Shown here: positions 1-6,563 of the stretch, piece by piece | Position numbering within the stretch: position 1 is the stretch's first letter | Layout of the letters: each line of letters begins with the position of its first letter | Assembly: GCA_025451895.1 (NCBI GenBank) | Contig: JANWJP010000081.1 | Location: forward strand, 1 to 40,945 | Direction of reading: 5' to 3' | Length of the DNA: 40,945 nucleotides | Source: Robertmurraya sp. | GTDB taxonomy: Bacteria; Bacillota; Bacilli; Bacillales; Cytobacillaceae | Notes under the pieces: generated by a model | Told to the model about the DNA's origin: nothing | Seen by the model: the letters and a program-made list of their open reading frames with translations, nothing else | Database searches by the model: none | Position numbers and translations under genes: made by a program

Positions 1-250
1 ATTTTCCAGAATTTGCAATAAAATTCCAGCTAATTTGATTGGATCCTAATAATTTGTATTGGAAGCCATCAAATTTCAAGGAATTTTAGGTTTAAATAAA
101 CGATGCCGTAAGGCTATGAATATTTCAGGATTCTTTTTCTAAAAAGACAAGATTACGAAAAAATTTTTAAAAAGATTAATATTGCCAAATAAGTTTCGTA
201 TGCATTAAAATGTTTACTGAAGGCAAATTTCTTTAGCATATACATTTTGG

Positions 251-279
251 TTAAAAATACAAGTCTTGATAGATATAAT
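251..279 (+). promoter_or_regulatory. Possible promoter for zupT
   Basis: A perfect TATAAT lies at 274-279, with a weak TTAAAA at 251-256 and a 17-base spacer. It would give a leader of about 100 bases that contains the inverted repeat at 323-340. The -35 match is poor, so this is tentative. Confidence 0.35.
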
Positions 280-322
280 CTTATTAAAAGATATAAAATA
301 AAGAATTATTGCACATCGCAGA

Positions 323-340
323 TATTGAATCTTTTCAATA
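323..340. repeat. Perfect inverted repeat ahead of zupT
   Basis: TATTGAA at 323-329 and TTCAATA at 334-340 are perfect 7-base arms around a 4-base spacer. It sits about 45 bases before the zupT start and could be an operator, for example for a metal-responsive repressor. It does not match the Zur or MntR boxes I know from Bacillus, so the assignment is open. Confidence 0.45.
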
Positions 341-385
341 AAGAATGCTGCTGTATTTCTTTGCAATAGGAAGGGAGAGGGAAAG

Positions 386-1195
386 ATGACCGAAAATATC
401 ATTATGGCATTTGGATTAACCTTATTGGCCGGACTTGCAACCGGGATAGGGAGTTTTATTGCCTTTTTTGCAAAAACGACAAACACAAAATTTCTCTCTT
501 TTGCCCTGGGATTTTCAGCGGGAGTTATGATTTATGTGTCCATGATAGAAATATTTTTTAAAGCCAAGGATGCACTGACGGGGGAATTAGGAGAAGTGCC
601 CGGGTACTGGGCGACGGTTGGCGGCTTTTTCGGGGGCATGCTTTTAATTGCATTAATTGATAAATTTATACCCCAGCACGGGAATCCCCATGAGTTAAAA
701 AAGGTTGAGGAAATGAAGACTCCCGCCGCCGCAGCGGATGATAAACTTCTCAAAATGGGAGTATTTACTGCGTTGGCTATAGCGATACACAACTTTCCTG
801 AAGGTATTGCCACGTTTACGTCGGCATTGCAGGACCCGGCTCTCGGTGTTGCTATAGCCATTGCGGTTGCCATTCACAATATTCCGGAGGGGATTGCTGT
901 TTCCGTACCTATTTATTATGCAACGGGGGACAGAAGAAAGGCGTTTGCATATTCCTTTTTGTCCGGTGTGGCAGAGCCGCTCGGCGCGTTGACGGCCTTC
1001 TTAATTTTAATGCCCTTTTTAAACGATATTATTTTCGGTGTGATTTTTGCCGGAGTGGCCGGAATTATGGTATTTATTTCCCTCGATGAATTATTGCCGG
1101 CTGCAAAAGAATATGATGAAGCCCATCTTTCCATTTACGGTTTAATAGCCGGAATGGCGGTAATGGCCGTAAGTCTGATTCTTGTTATGCAATAA
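386..1195 (+). CDS. zupT: ZIP-family divalent metal transporter (ZupT type)
   Basis: The 269-residue membrane protein belongs to the ZIP family, which imports zinc and often iron or manganese across the cytoplasmic membrane. The two signature metal-site motifs are present: HNFPEG at residues 135-140 and HNIPEG at 164-169, in the two central helices that form the binuclear metal site. About eight hydrophobic segments are visible, with a short charged loop (about residues 97-122) between helices 3 and 4; length and layout match bacterial ZupT. The ATG follows a purine-rich AGGGAGAGG site. The gene stands alone and ends before a strong hairpin at 1250-1285. Substrate preference cannot be read from sequence alone. 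Confidence 0.92.
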   Translation: MTENIIMAFGLTLLAGLATGIGSFIAFFAKTTNTKFLSFALGFSAGVMIYVSMIEIFFKAKDALTGELGEVPGYWATVGGFFGGMLLIALIDKFIPQHGNPHELKKVEEMKTPAAAADDKLLKMGVFTALAIAIHNFPEGIATFTSALQDPALGVAIAIAVAIHNIPEGIAVSVPIYYATGDRRKAFAYSFLSGVAEPLGALTAFLILMPFLNDIIFGVIFAGVAGIMVFISLDELLPAAKEYDEAHLSIYGLIAGMAVMAVSLILVMQ

Positions 1196-1249
1196 TTTAT
1201 ATTTGCTAAAACGTCAGAGGGGGACGCGAAAGTTCATCTGACAAATCTT

Positions 1250-1285
1250 AACCTCACATCCCGTTGGCAGATGTGAGGTTTTTTA
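1250..1285 (+). terminator. Intrinsic terminator after zupT
   Basis: A perfect 11-bp stem (1250-1260 pairing with 1270-1280) with a 9-base loop runs into a short T tract. Confidence 0.85.
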
Positions 1286-1374
1286 TGATTTTTTCATTTA
1301 GGGTTCTAATCATTCAGTTTGCTGTTCTGAGCAGAATATTTTTGGCAGATATGGTCCTTTTCATTCATGTAAGT

Positions 1375-1403
1375 TTTACAAGCAAGCAGATTCGATATAT
1401 AAT
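1375..1403 (+). promoter_or_regulatory. SigA-type promoter for aroK-aroD
   Basis: TTTACA at 1375-1380 and TATAAT at 1398-1403 are separated by 17 bases. Transcription would begin near 1410, about 45 bases before aroK. Confidence 0.7.
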
Positions 1404-1453
1404 TTTAAATAATTTGATGAAATACGCGTACCAGAGAGGAAGTATACGGAATT

Positions 1454-2005
1454 ATGGAAAAAGAAATTTCTCTGAGAGAAAAAAGTATTGCTTTTATCGG
1501 ATTTATGGGAGTGGGGAAAACAACGATCGGCAAACTTGTCGCAAAAAAATTATATCGGGATTTTATTGATATAGATGAAGAAATCGAAAAAGAATTTAAA
1601 ATGCCTGTTTCAGAAATTTTCAAAACGTATGGAGAAAAAGTTTTTCGGGAGCGGGAACGGGAGTTGGTGACCGAAGTCTGCCGGAAAAAGCTGAATGTCA
1701 TTTCCCTGGGCGGGGGTTCCTTTCTTCAGGAGGATATCCGTAAAGTCTGCCTGGAAAATTGTATTGTCTTTTATTTGGATCTGTCCTGGGATTCCTGGAA
1801 AGATCGCATCGGCTTAATTATTGACAGCCGTCCTGTTTTGAAGGGAAAAAGCTTGGAGGATATGGAAAAGCTTTTTTATGAAAGAAAAGAAATCTACGCA
1901 AATCACCACTCGCGCGTATCATTGGATGATTTGGACTGCGAAGAAGCGGCCGAGCAAATTGTTAATTCAATCAAATTAGCCTGGGATCTTCATGATCCGA
2001 GGTAA
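1454..2005 (+). CDS. aroK: Shikimate kinase
   Basis: This enzyme phosphorylates shikimate to shikimate-3-phosphate in the cytoplasm, the fifth step towards chorismate. The 183-residue protein shows the family pattern: P-loop GFMGVGKT at residues 16-23, the shikimate-binding FIDID segment at 37-41, FRERE at 64-68, the GGG motif at 86-88, the lid arginine in SRPVLK at 125-130, and the FYERKEIY helix near 141-148. Length is slightly above the usual 165-175 because of short extensions at both ends. The ATG follows a GAGAGGAAG site. It is followed after 54 bases by aroD, so two shikimate-pathway enzymes share one promoter and one terminator. Confidence 0.93.
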   Translation: MEKEISLREKSIAFIGFMGVGKTTIGKLVAKKLYRDFIDIDEEIEKEFKMPVSEIFKTYGEKVFRERERELVTEVCRKKLNVISLGGGSFLQEDIRKVCLENCIVFYLDLSWDSWKDRIGLIIDSRPVLKGKSLEDMEKLFYERKEIYANHHSRVSLDDLDCEEAAEQIVNSIKLAWDLHDPR

Positions 2006-2059
2006 TGATGAAAAATTTCAGCGCTTCCCGCTAAGGAAGAAGCAAAAAGGTGGAGGGAA

Positions 2060-2824
2060 ATGGAAACAGTAACGGTTAGAAACATAAAAATCGGGGAAGG
2101 GGCTCCGAAAATCATTGTTCCGCTCGTCGGTAAAAATAGAGAAGAATTGCTTGATGAGGCAGTGCTGGTTCAATCGGCAGGCCCAGATCTTATTGAATGG
2201 CGGGCAGATTTTTTTGACAAGGTGGAAAACATTGCTGAAGTAACGGACATGGCCAAACAATTGAGAAGTAAGCTTGGCAATATTCCCCTGATCTTTACTT
2301 TTCGGACCAGAAAAGAAGGGGGCGAAAGAGAGATTGGGCAAGACTATTACCGGGAGTTGAACCTTGCTGCCATTCATTCAGGAAGTTTTGATTTAATTGA
2401 CCTTGAGTTGTTCAGTCCGGAGCAGACGATTGATGCTGTGATTAGAGAGGCGAAAAAACACGCGGTATATGTAATCATGTCAAATCATGAATTTTCCTTT
2501 ACCCCGCCTAAAGAGGAAATCATGGAACGGCTTCAGCGCATGGAGGCAAATGGTGCGGATCTGTTGAAAATTGCCGTCATGCCGCAATCTGTTTCAGATG
2601 TACTGACCCTTCTTGATGCTACAACTGCATATAAACAATTGGACGGGAAAAAACCGCTTGTAACAATGGCCATGGGCGGATTGGGGCTCATCAGCCGGAT
2701 GGCGGGTGAAGTTTTCGGTTCAGCGATGACTTTTGCGTCCGGAAAATCAGCTTCAGCTCCCGGACAAATTCCTGTGTCTGAATTAAAAAGCGTTATCGGC
2801 ATATTACACAGAAACTTGCAATAA
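2060..2824 (+). CDS. aroD: Type I 3-dehydroquinate dehydratase
   Basis: This class I enzyme dehydrates 3-dehydroquinate to 3-dehydroshikimate through a Schiff base. The 254-residue TIM-barrel protein keeps all expected catalytic and substrate residues: E46 in EWRAD, R82 in FTFRTRKEGG, H143 in SNHEF, the Schiff-base lysine K170 in LLKIAVMP, R213 in ISRMAG and Q236 in SAPGQI. Length is typical. The ATG is preceded by a GGTGGAGGG ribosome binding site. It is the second gene of an aroK-aroD unit ending at the hairpin at 2832-2873. In many Bacilli these genes are not adjacent, so the pairing is mildly unusual. Confidence 0.95.
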   Translation: METVTVRNIKIGEGAPKIIVPLVGKNREELLDEAVLVQSAGPDLIEWRADFFDKVENIAEVTDMAKQLRSKLGNIPLIFTFRTRKEGGEREIGQDYYRELNLAAIHSGSFDLIDLELFSPEQTIDAVIREAKKHAVYVIMSNHEFSFTPPKEEIMERLQRMEANGADLLKIAVMPQSVSDVLTLLDATTAYKQLDGKKPLVTMAMGGLGLISRMAGEVFGSAMTFASGKSASAPGQIPVSELKSVIGILHRNLQ

Positions 2825-2831
2825 GAATAAT

Positions 2832-2873
2832 CCACAGAGTGATTTTTACTTCTGCTCTGTGGTTTATTTTTTT
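2832..2873 (+). terminator. Intrinsic terminator after aroD
   Basis: CCACAGAG at 2832-2839 pairs with CTCTGTGG at 2855-2862, followed by a T-rich tail. Confidence 0.85.
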
Positions 2874-3189
2874 GATAAAATTTGAAACGGAGAATTTTTG
2901 AAAAAGTCAGCTGTCCTTTTGAAAAGGAGCCTGGCGCGAAATAGAAAAATACATACTTTAGAATGTTTGTAATGCATCTGCCAGGCGGACAAAACCTTTC
3001 GCAGGCGGTTGTAACAGAAATCTCCCAAATACACCCGGAACCGCTCTTTTTTGTTTATATATTTCATGGTTGAATAGAAATAGAAAAGACGTAAAATAAA
3101 CAGAGTTTGAAGCAGCCGGATTTGTGAAATATTGTCCATGCTGCCCGGGCCATATACTAAAAATTGTCTGCGAATAATTTTTTTTCTTC

Positions 3190-3219
3190 TGCCACAGTGT
3201 GATTTTTGGGTGGTATAAT
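3190..3219 (+). promoter_or_regulatory. Extended -10 promoter for pssA
   Basis: TATAAT at 3214-3219 is preceded directly by TGG, giving an extended -10 element. A weak -35 (TGCCAC, 3190-3195) lies 18 bases upstream. Confidence 0.65.
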
Positions 3220-3288
3220 GATTTCGACAGATGCACTTTATATATTTTTTTTAGAATTAGGAAACTATGAAACTATTGTAGGAAATGG

Positions 3289-3999
3289 GTGAAAAGCTTG
3301 CGGCAACGGGTATTAAAAAGTATTCCTAATATGTTTACGTTAGGGAATTTGTATTGTGGTTTTTTATCAATTAGTTTTGCTGCGGCAGGATCATATAAAA
3401 ATGCTGCAATTTTAATTTTAATAGGAATGATGTTGGACAGTATGGACGGCAGACTTGCAAGAATGCTTGACGCAGACAGCACCCTTGGCAAGGAACTCGA
3501 TTCGTTGGCCGATATTGTGACTTTCGGAGTGGCTCCGTCTTTTCTTGTATATTATACGTATTTTTATCAGTTCGATCTGTGGGGAATTATTGTGGCGGGA
3601 TTGTTCCCGTTATTTGGAGCTTACCGTTTGGCCCGCTTCAACATTACACCAAGTAAAGTTTCCATGGATTATTTTGTCGGGGTTCCGATTACTGCTGCCG
3701 GAGGAATTTTGGCCATCCTTACATTATTCGGCGACCTGATCCCCAATATTGTTACGACAGTTGTTTTTATGTCTCTCGCTTTCTTAATGGTCAGCAGAAT
3801 TAAGCTTCCCAGCTTTAAAAGTGTGCCATTGCCAAAATACGGAACAATTGTTACCCTATTCTTAGGGGCGCTTCTTTATGTGATTTACCGCGGAACCTAT
3901 AAGGAGTTCCCATATTTGATCTATATTGCAGTTCCACTTTATATTGCCTTTGTTGCTTACCGTTTCGTAAAAAAGAAAAGCAAAAAAAAATCCGGTTGA
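3289..3999 (+). CDS. pssA: CDP-diacylglycerol-serine O-phosphatidyltransferase
   Basis: This membrane enzyme makes phosphatidylserine from CDP-diacylglycerol and L-serine, the precursor of phosphatidylethanolamine. The CDP-alcohol phosphatidyltransferase signature is complete: D53, G54, A57, R58, then G67, D71 and D75 with the canonical DGxxAR-x8-GxxxDxxxD spacing. About eight hydrophobic segments follow. The start is a GTG after an AGGAAA site. At 236 residues it is longer than the roughly 177-residue B. subtilis PssA, with extra C-terminal membrane segments and a lysine-rich tail. It lies alone, with no psd gene next to it. The family is certain; serine rather than another alcohol is inferred from overall resemblance. 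Confidence 0.9.
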   Translation: MKSLRQRVLKSIPNMFTLGNLYCGFLSISFAAAGSYKNAAILILIGMMLDSMDGRLARMLDADSTLGKELDSLADIVTFGVAPSFLVYYTYFYQFDLWGIIVAGLFPLFGAYRLARFNITPSKVSMDYFVGVPITAAGGILAILTLFGDLIPNIVTTVVFMSLAFLMVSRIKLPSFKSVPLPKYGTIVTLFLGALLYVIYRGTYKEFPYLIYIAVPLYIAFVAYRFVKKKSKKKSG

Positions 4000-4037
4000 T
4001 TGACGCCGGAATTCCGTTTCATTCCGGAATGAGACAG

Positions 4038-4066
4038 CTCGCCCGATGGCGAGTTTTCTTTGTTTT
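4038..4066 (+). terminator. Intrinsic terminator after pssA
   Basis: CTCGCC at 4038-4043 and GGCGAG at 4048-4053 form a stem with a 4-base loop, followed by a T-rich run. A second small hairpin (CCGGAAT/ATTCCGG) lies just upstream at 4006-4027. Confidence 0.8.
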
Positions 4067-4236
4067 CTAAAAACCCCTTCAGCTTTCTCCAAACAGCTTT
4101 TTCCATTTTACATACGAAAACAAATAATTTTTGATAGCAAAGTTGCCTTTTGCGGGGAGCTGATGACGGGAAATAATCCTGTATTTGGAAGTATTCTTCA
4201 GTTTGCAGCAACATAAAAGTTAAGGAGCATCGTCGC

Positions 4237-5601
4237 ATGAATCAGACTTTTACATTAAAAGAGAAAACAAAACAAATCATCGTTTTGCTGGTTCCGATTC
4301 TGATCACACAACTCGGAATGTTTGCCATGGTTTTCTTTAATACCGTTTTTTCGGGAAACTATCATTCTTCCACATTGGCGGGCGTGGCGATCGGCGCATC
4401 GATTTGGAACCCCGTCTTTACCGGTTTAAGCGGCATTTTGCTAGCCGTTTCGCCGATTGCCGCACAATATTACGGGGAAAAACGAAAAAACGATGTTTCG
4501 TATATAGTTACCCATGGTGTTTTTCTTGGTTTATTCATTGCTTTATTGGTAATCGTGGCCGGGATTTTATTTTTAAATCCTCTTCTGGACGTTTTGGATT
4601 TAGATGCGGCGGTCCGCCATGCAGCTTATGGCTATCTGATCGGGCTCAGCCTTGGAATTATTCCGTTATTTATTTTCAATGCGTTAAGGTCGTTTATTTA
4701 TGCATTGGGAAATACAAGGGCAGTGATGCTCATCCTTCTCTTCGCATTGCCCGTTAATATCTTTTTAAATTATGTCCTTATTTTTGGAGTGTGGATTTTT
4801 CCTGAACTGGGCGGGGCAGGAGGAGGTTTTGCCACAGCGATTACATATTGGTTCATTTTAGCGCTGACCGTATATGTTTTAAAAACAAAGAGGCCGTTCT
4901 CTCAATATGTCAGATTAAAATATTTTAAGTCTTTTTCTTGGAAAAGATGTCTGGAAATTTTAAAAATTGGCGTTCCCATGGGCTTTTCCATGTTCTTTGA
5001 GACAAGCATGTTTGCCGCGGTTACGATCTTGATCAGCAGATTTACGGTAGAGACGGTAGCCGCATATCAATCTGCCCTGAATATCATTTCATTTCTTTAT
5101 ATGATTCCGCTCAGCGTGTCCATGGCTATTACGGTTCTTGTCGGTTTTGAAGTCGGCGCACAACGATTCAGGGATGCAAAAATATACAGCTGGCTCGGCA
5201 TTGTGATGTCGCTCAGCATTGCATTGTTCGCCGGTTTGGCGGTCGTTCTTTTTCGCCATGAAGTCGCTTCACTTTATTCGAATGAAACAGAAGTACTCGC
5301 TTTAATCGCTCAATTTCTTATCTACGCCTTGTTTTTCCATATATCAGATACCCTCCAAGTCACAGCCCAGGCGGCGCTCCGGGGCTATAAAGATGTGAAT
5401 TTTTCTTTGGTCATCACCCTTGTTGCTTATTGGCTTATTTGCCTGCCGACGGGCTATATACTGGCGCATCCGGCCGGCTTTGGACCGACCGGTTATTGGC
5501 TTGGTCTTACCATCGGTCTTTTGGCTGCAGGGATCGCTCTTTCTTTTCGTCTTATTTCCATACAAAAGCGAAAGTTTGCTGAAATGAAAAAGGCGGCATG
5601 A
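4237..5601 (+). CDS. MATE-family multidrug efflux transporter
   Basis: The 454-residue protein has about twelve hydrophobic helices in two similar halves, the layout of MatE-domain (NorM-like) exporters that expel cationic drugs or metabolites using a sodium or proton gradient. The N-terminal half starts with the typical segment of short cytoplasmic tail, VPILITQLGMFAM and an SxxLAGVAIGASIW helix; the second half begins near residue 245 with the matching VPMGFSMFFETSMFA segment. The ATG follows an AAGGAG site about 14 bases upstream. The gene stands alone between the pssA terminator and the marR operon. Substrate cannot be predicted; the family is clear. Confidence 0.92.
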   Translation: MNQTFTLKEKTKQIIVLLVPILITQLGMFAMVFFNTVFSGNYHSSTLAGVAIGASIWNPVFTGLSGILLAVSPIAAQYYGEKRKNDVSYIVTHGVFLGLFIALLVIVAGILFLNPLLDVLDLDAAVRHAAYGYLIGLSLGIIPLFIFNALRSFIYALGNTRAVMLILLFALPVNIFLNYVLIFGVWIFPELGGAGGGFATAITYWFILALTVYVLKTKRPFSQYVRLKYFKSFSWKRCLEILKIGVPMGFSMFFETSMFAAVTILISRFTVETVAAYQSALNIISFLYMIPLSVSMAITVLVGFEVGAQRFRDAKIYSWLGIVMSLSIALFAGLAVVLFRHEVASLYSNETEVLALIAQFLIYALFFHISDTLQVTAQAALRGYKDVNFSLVITLVAYWLICLPTGYILAHPAGFGPTGYWLGLTIGLLAAGIALSFRLISIQKRKFAEMKKAA

Positions 5602-5628
5602 GCGGACAGTCGTCTTTTATGAATGGGG

Positions 5629-5691
5629 GATTCCCGGGAATCATGCGATTTTGCAGGATTGCCCGGTCATCACCCGCCGTTGCATGATTCC
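5629..5691. repeat. Palindrome overlapping a 10-bp inverted repeat
   Basis: GATTCCCGGGAATC at 5629-5642 is a perfect 14-bp palindrome. Overlapping it, GGAATCATGC at 5637-5646 is perfectly mirrored by GCATGATTCC at 5682-5691, with 35 bases between. There is no T tract, so this is not a standard terminator. It lies 28 bases after the MATE gene stop. Confidence 0.6.
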
Positions 5692-5880
5692 ATTTGCTGC
5701 AGGCAAGGAAAATAAATATGTTCCTTTTAAAAGTTTGCGTTTTTGCGGGAATTGTCTCTGAGGGCCGGATAAAAAGCGGTTAATCGGGGTGGCAGTATCC
5801 TGAATGCGGTAAATCGGGGGAAAAATTTATTAGTTTCTTTGGTTTTTAAAAATGCGGCGGCCGAGTGACTGAAATTTCGG

Positions 5881-5951
5881 TATTGGTGATTTTAATAGTA
5901 TTATTGGCAAACCTCGGGATATATGGGCGAAAATTTCGGTATATCAGCGAA
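5881..5951. repeat. Degenerate 20-bp-period repeats (TATCGGCGAA family)
   Basis: TATTGGTGAT (5881), TATTGGCAAA (5902), TATGGGCGAA (5922) and TATCAGCGAA (5942) recur at 21, 20 and 20 bases. They are decayed copies of the unit found as six tidy copies at 16791-16901. Confidence 0.6.
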
Positions 5952-5976
5952 AATCAGTCTTATTTGTTGAAACCAG

Positions 5977-6006
5977 ATTGACAGACTAAATCCTGTCAAT
6001 TATATT
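5977..6006 (+). promoter_or_regulatory. marR-mmpL promoter with overlapping inverted repeat
   Basis: TTGACA at 5978-5983 and TATATT at 6001-6006 are separated by exactly 17 bases. ATTGACAG (5977-5984) is perfectly mirrored by CTGTCAAT (5993-6000), so an 8-bp-arm palindrome covers the -35 and the spacer. This is a likely repressor site. Confidence 0.75.
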
Positions 6007-6020
6007 TAAAATGAAAATTA

Positions 6021-6073
6021 GTTAAACAGTTTAACAATTAAACAATTAAACAATGAAACAATGAAACTGTTTT
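6021..6073 (+). repeat. Operator-like repeat block in the marR leader
   Basis: GTTAAAC-A-GTTTAAC (6021-6035) is a perfect palindrome. It is followed by four contiguous 8-bp direct repeats: AATTAAAC (6036-6043), AATTAAAC (6044-6051), AATGAAAC (6052-6059) and AATGAAAC (6060-6067). AAACAGTTT (6024-6032) is also mirrored by AAACTGTTT (6064-6072), so the whole block can fold on itself. Confidence 0.7.
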
Positions 6074-6095
6074 GAGAGGTGAGGTGAACGTTCTA

Positions 6096-6563
6096 TTGAC
6101 TGATAAATTGATTGAAAAACTTGTCGATAAATACATTTCACTGAGTTTTTCTGTCACGAAAAACGGAGAAGCACTTATTGGCAGTGAAATTGGGAGGAAA
6201 CTCACAACGGATCAGCATTATGTATTGAGGTATATTAATAAGGTTCAACGCTGTACATCAACAGAACTGGCAGAAGTTTTTGACGTTAAAAAAAGTGCCA
6301 TCACGGCAATTGTAAACAGAATGTGGAAAAAGGGACTGATTAAACGAACCCGGGACAGTAAAGACCGTCGTGTCGTTTATCTGACACTGACGGAGGAAGG
6401 TGCTGAAATATTCCGGCAAACAGAGGAACGGATTCAGTTTTTGGTTGCATCGTTAATTAGCAAATTTGAACTTCAGGAAATCGAACAATTCATTGCTACC
6501 TATGAAAAACTGAATCAAGTGCTGATAGATTATAAAAATAAGAGGCTGGGGGAAGAGGAATGA
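6096..6563 (+). CDS. MarR-family transcriptional regulator
   Basis: A winged-helix dimeric repressor of the MarR family, probably controlling its own operon with the following MMPL exporter. The recognition helix region (STELAEVFDVKKSAITAIVNRM) and the wing with the DxKDRR-VVYLTLTEEG pattern are typical. I chose the TTG at 6096 because an AGGTGAGGTG ribosome binding site ends about 10 bases before it; a GTG at 6084 and a TTG at 6072 are in frame but lie inside or before that site. Its stop overlaps the next start by 4 bases. The promoter palindrome and leader repeats just upstream are natural candidates for its binding sites. Length of about 155 residues is normal. Confidence 0.88.
   Translation: MTDKLIEKLVDKYISLSFSVTKNGEALIGSEIGRKLTTDQHYVLRYINKVQRCTSTELAEVFDVKKSAITAIVNRMWKKGLIKRTRDSKDRRVVYLTLTEEGAEIFRQTEERIQFLVASLISKFELQEIEQFIATYEKLNQVLIDYKNKRLGEEE

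Larger units (their letters stand above)
1..385. other. AT-rich intergenic region upstream of zupT
   Basis: No convincing gene is seen in these 385 bases. The stretch is very AT-rich. It holds a possible promoter near 251-279 and a perfect inverted repeat at 323-340 just ahead of the zupT ribosome binding site. The short open frame on the minus strand here has no ribosome binding site and no recognisable protein character. Confidence 0.6.
2825..3288. other. Intergenic region between aroD and pssA
   Basis: The stretch holds the aroD terminator at its start and the pssA promoter near its end. Two overlapping minus-strand open frames of about 90 codons cover 2864-3236, but neither has a ribosome binding site or a recognisable protein pattern, so I do not call a gene. 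Confidence 0.55.
5602..6095. other. Long regulatory/intergenic region before marR
   Basis: About 490 bases without a gene. From left to right it holds a palindrome and nested inverted repeat (5629-5691), a set of degenerate 20-bp-period repeats (about 5881-5951), the marR promoter embedded in an inverted repeat (5977-6006), and a dense operator-like block of repeats in the leader (6021-6073). Confidence 0.7.

Noticed and set aside
1264-1569. 101-codon plus-strand ORF before aroK
   Set aside because: It begins in the loop of the zupT terminator, runs out of frame into aroK, and has no ribosome binding site.
2864-3236. Overlapping minus-strand ORFs between aroD and pssA
   Set aside because: Both lack ribosome binding sites and recognisable patterns and overlap each other in different frames.
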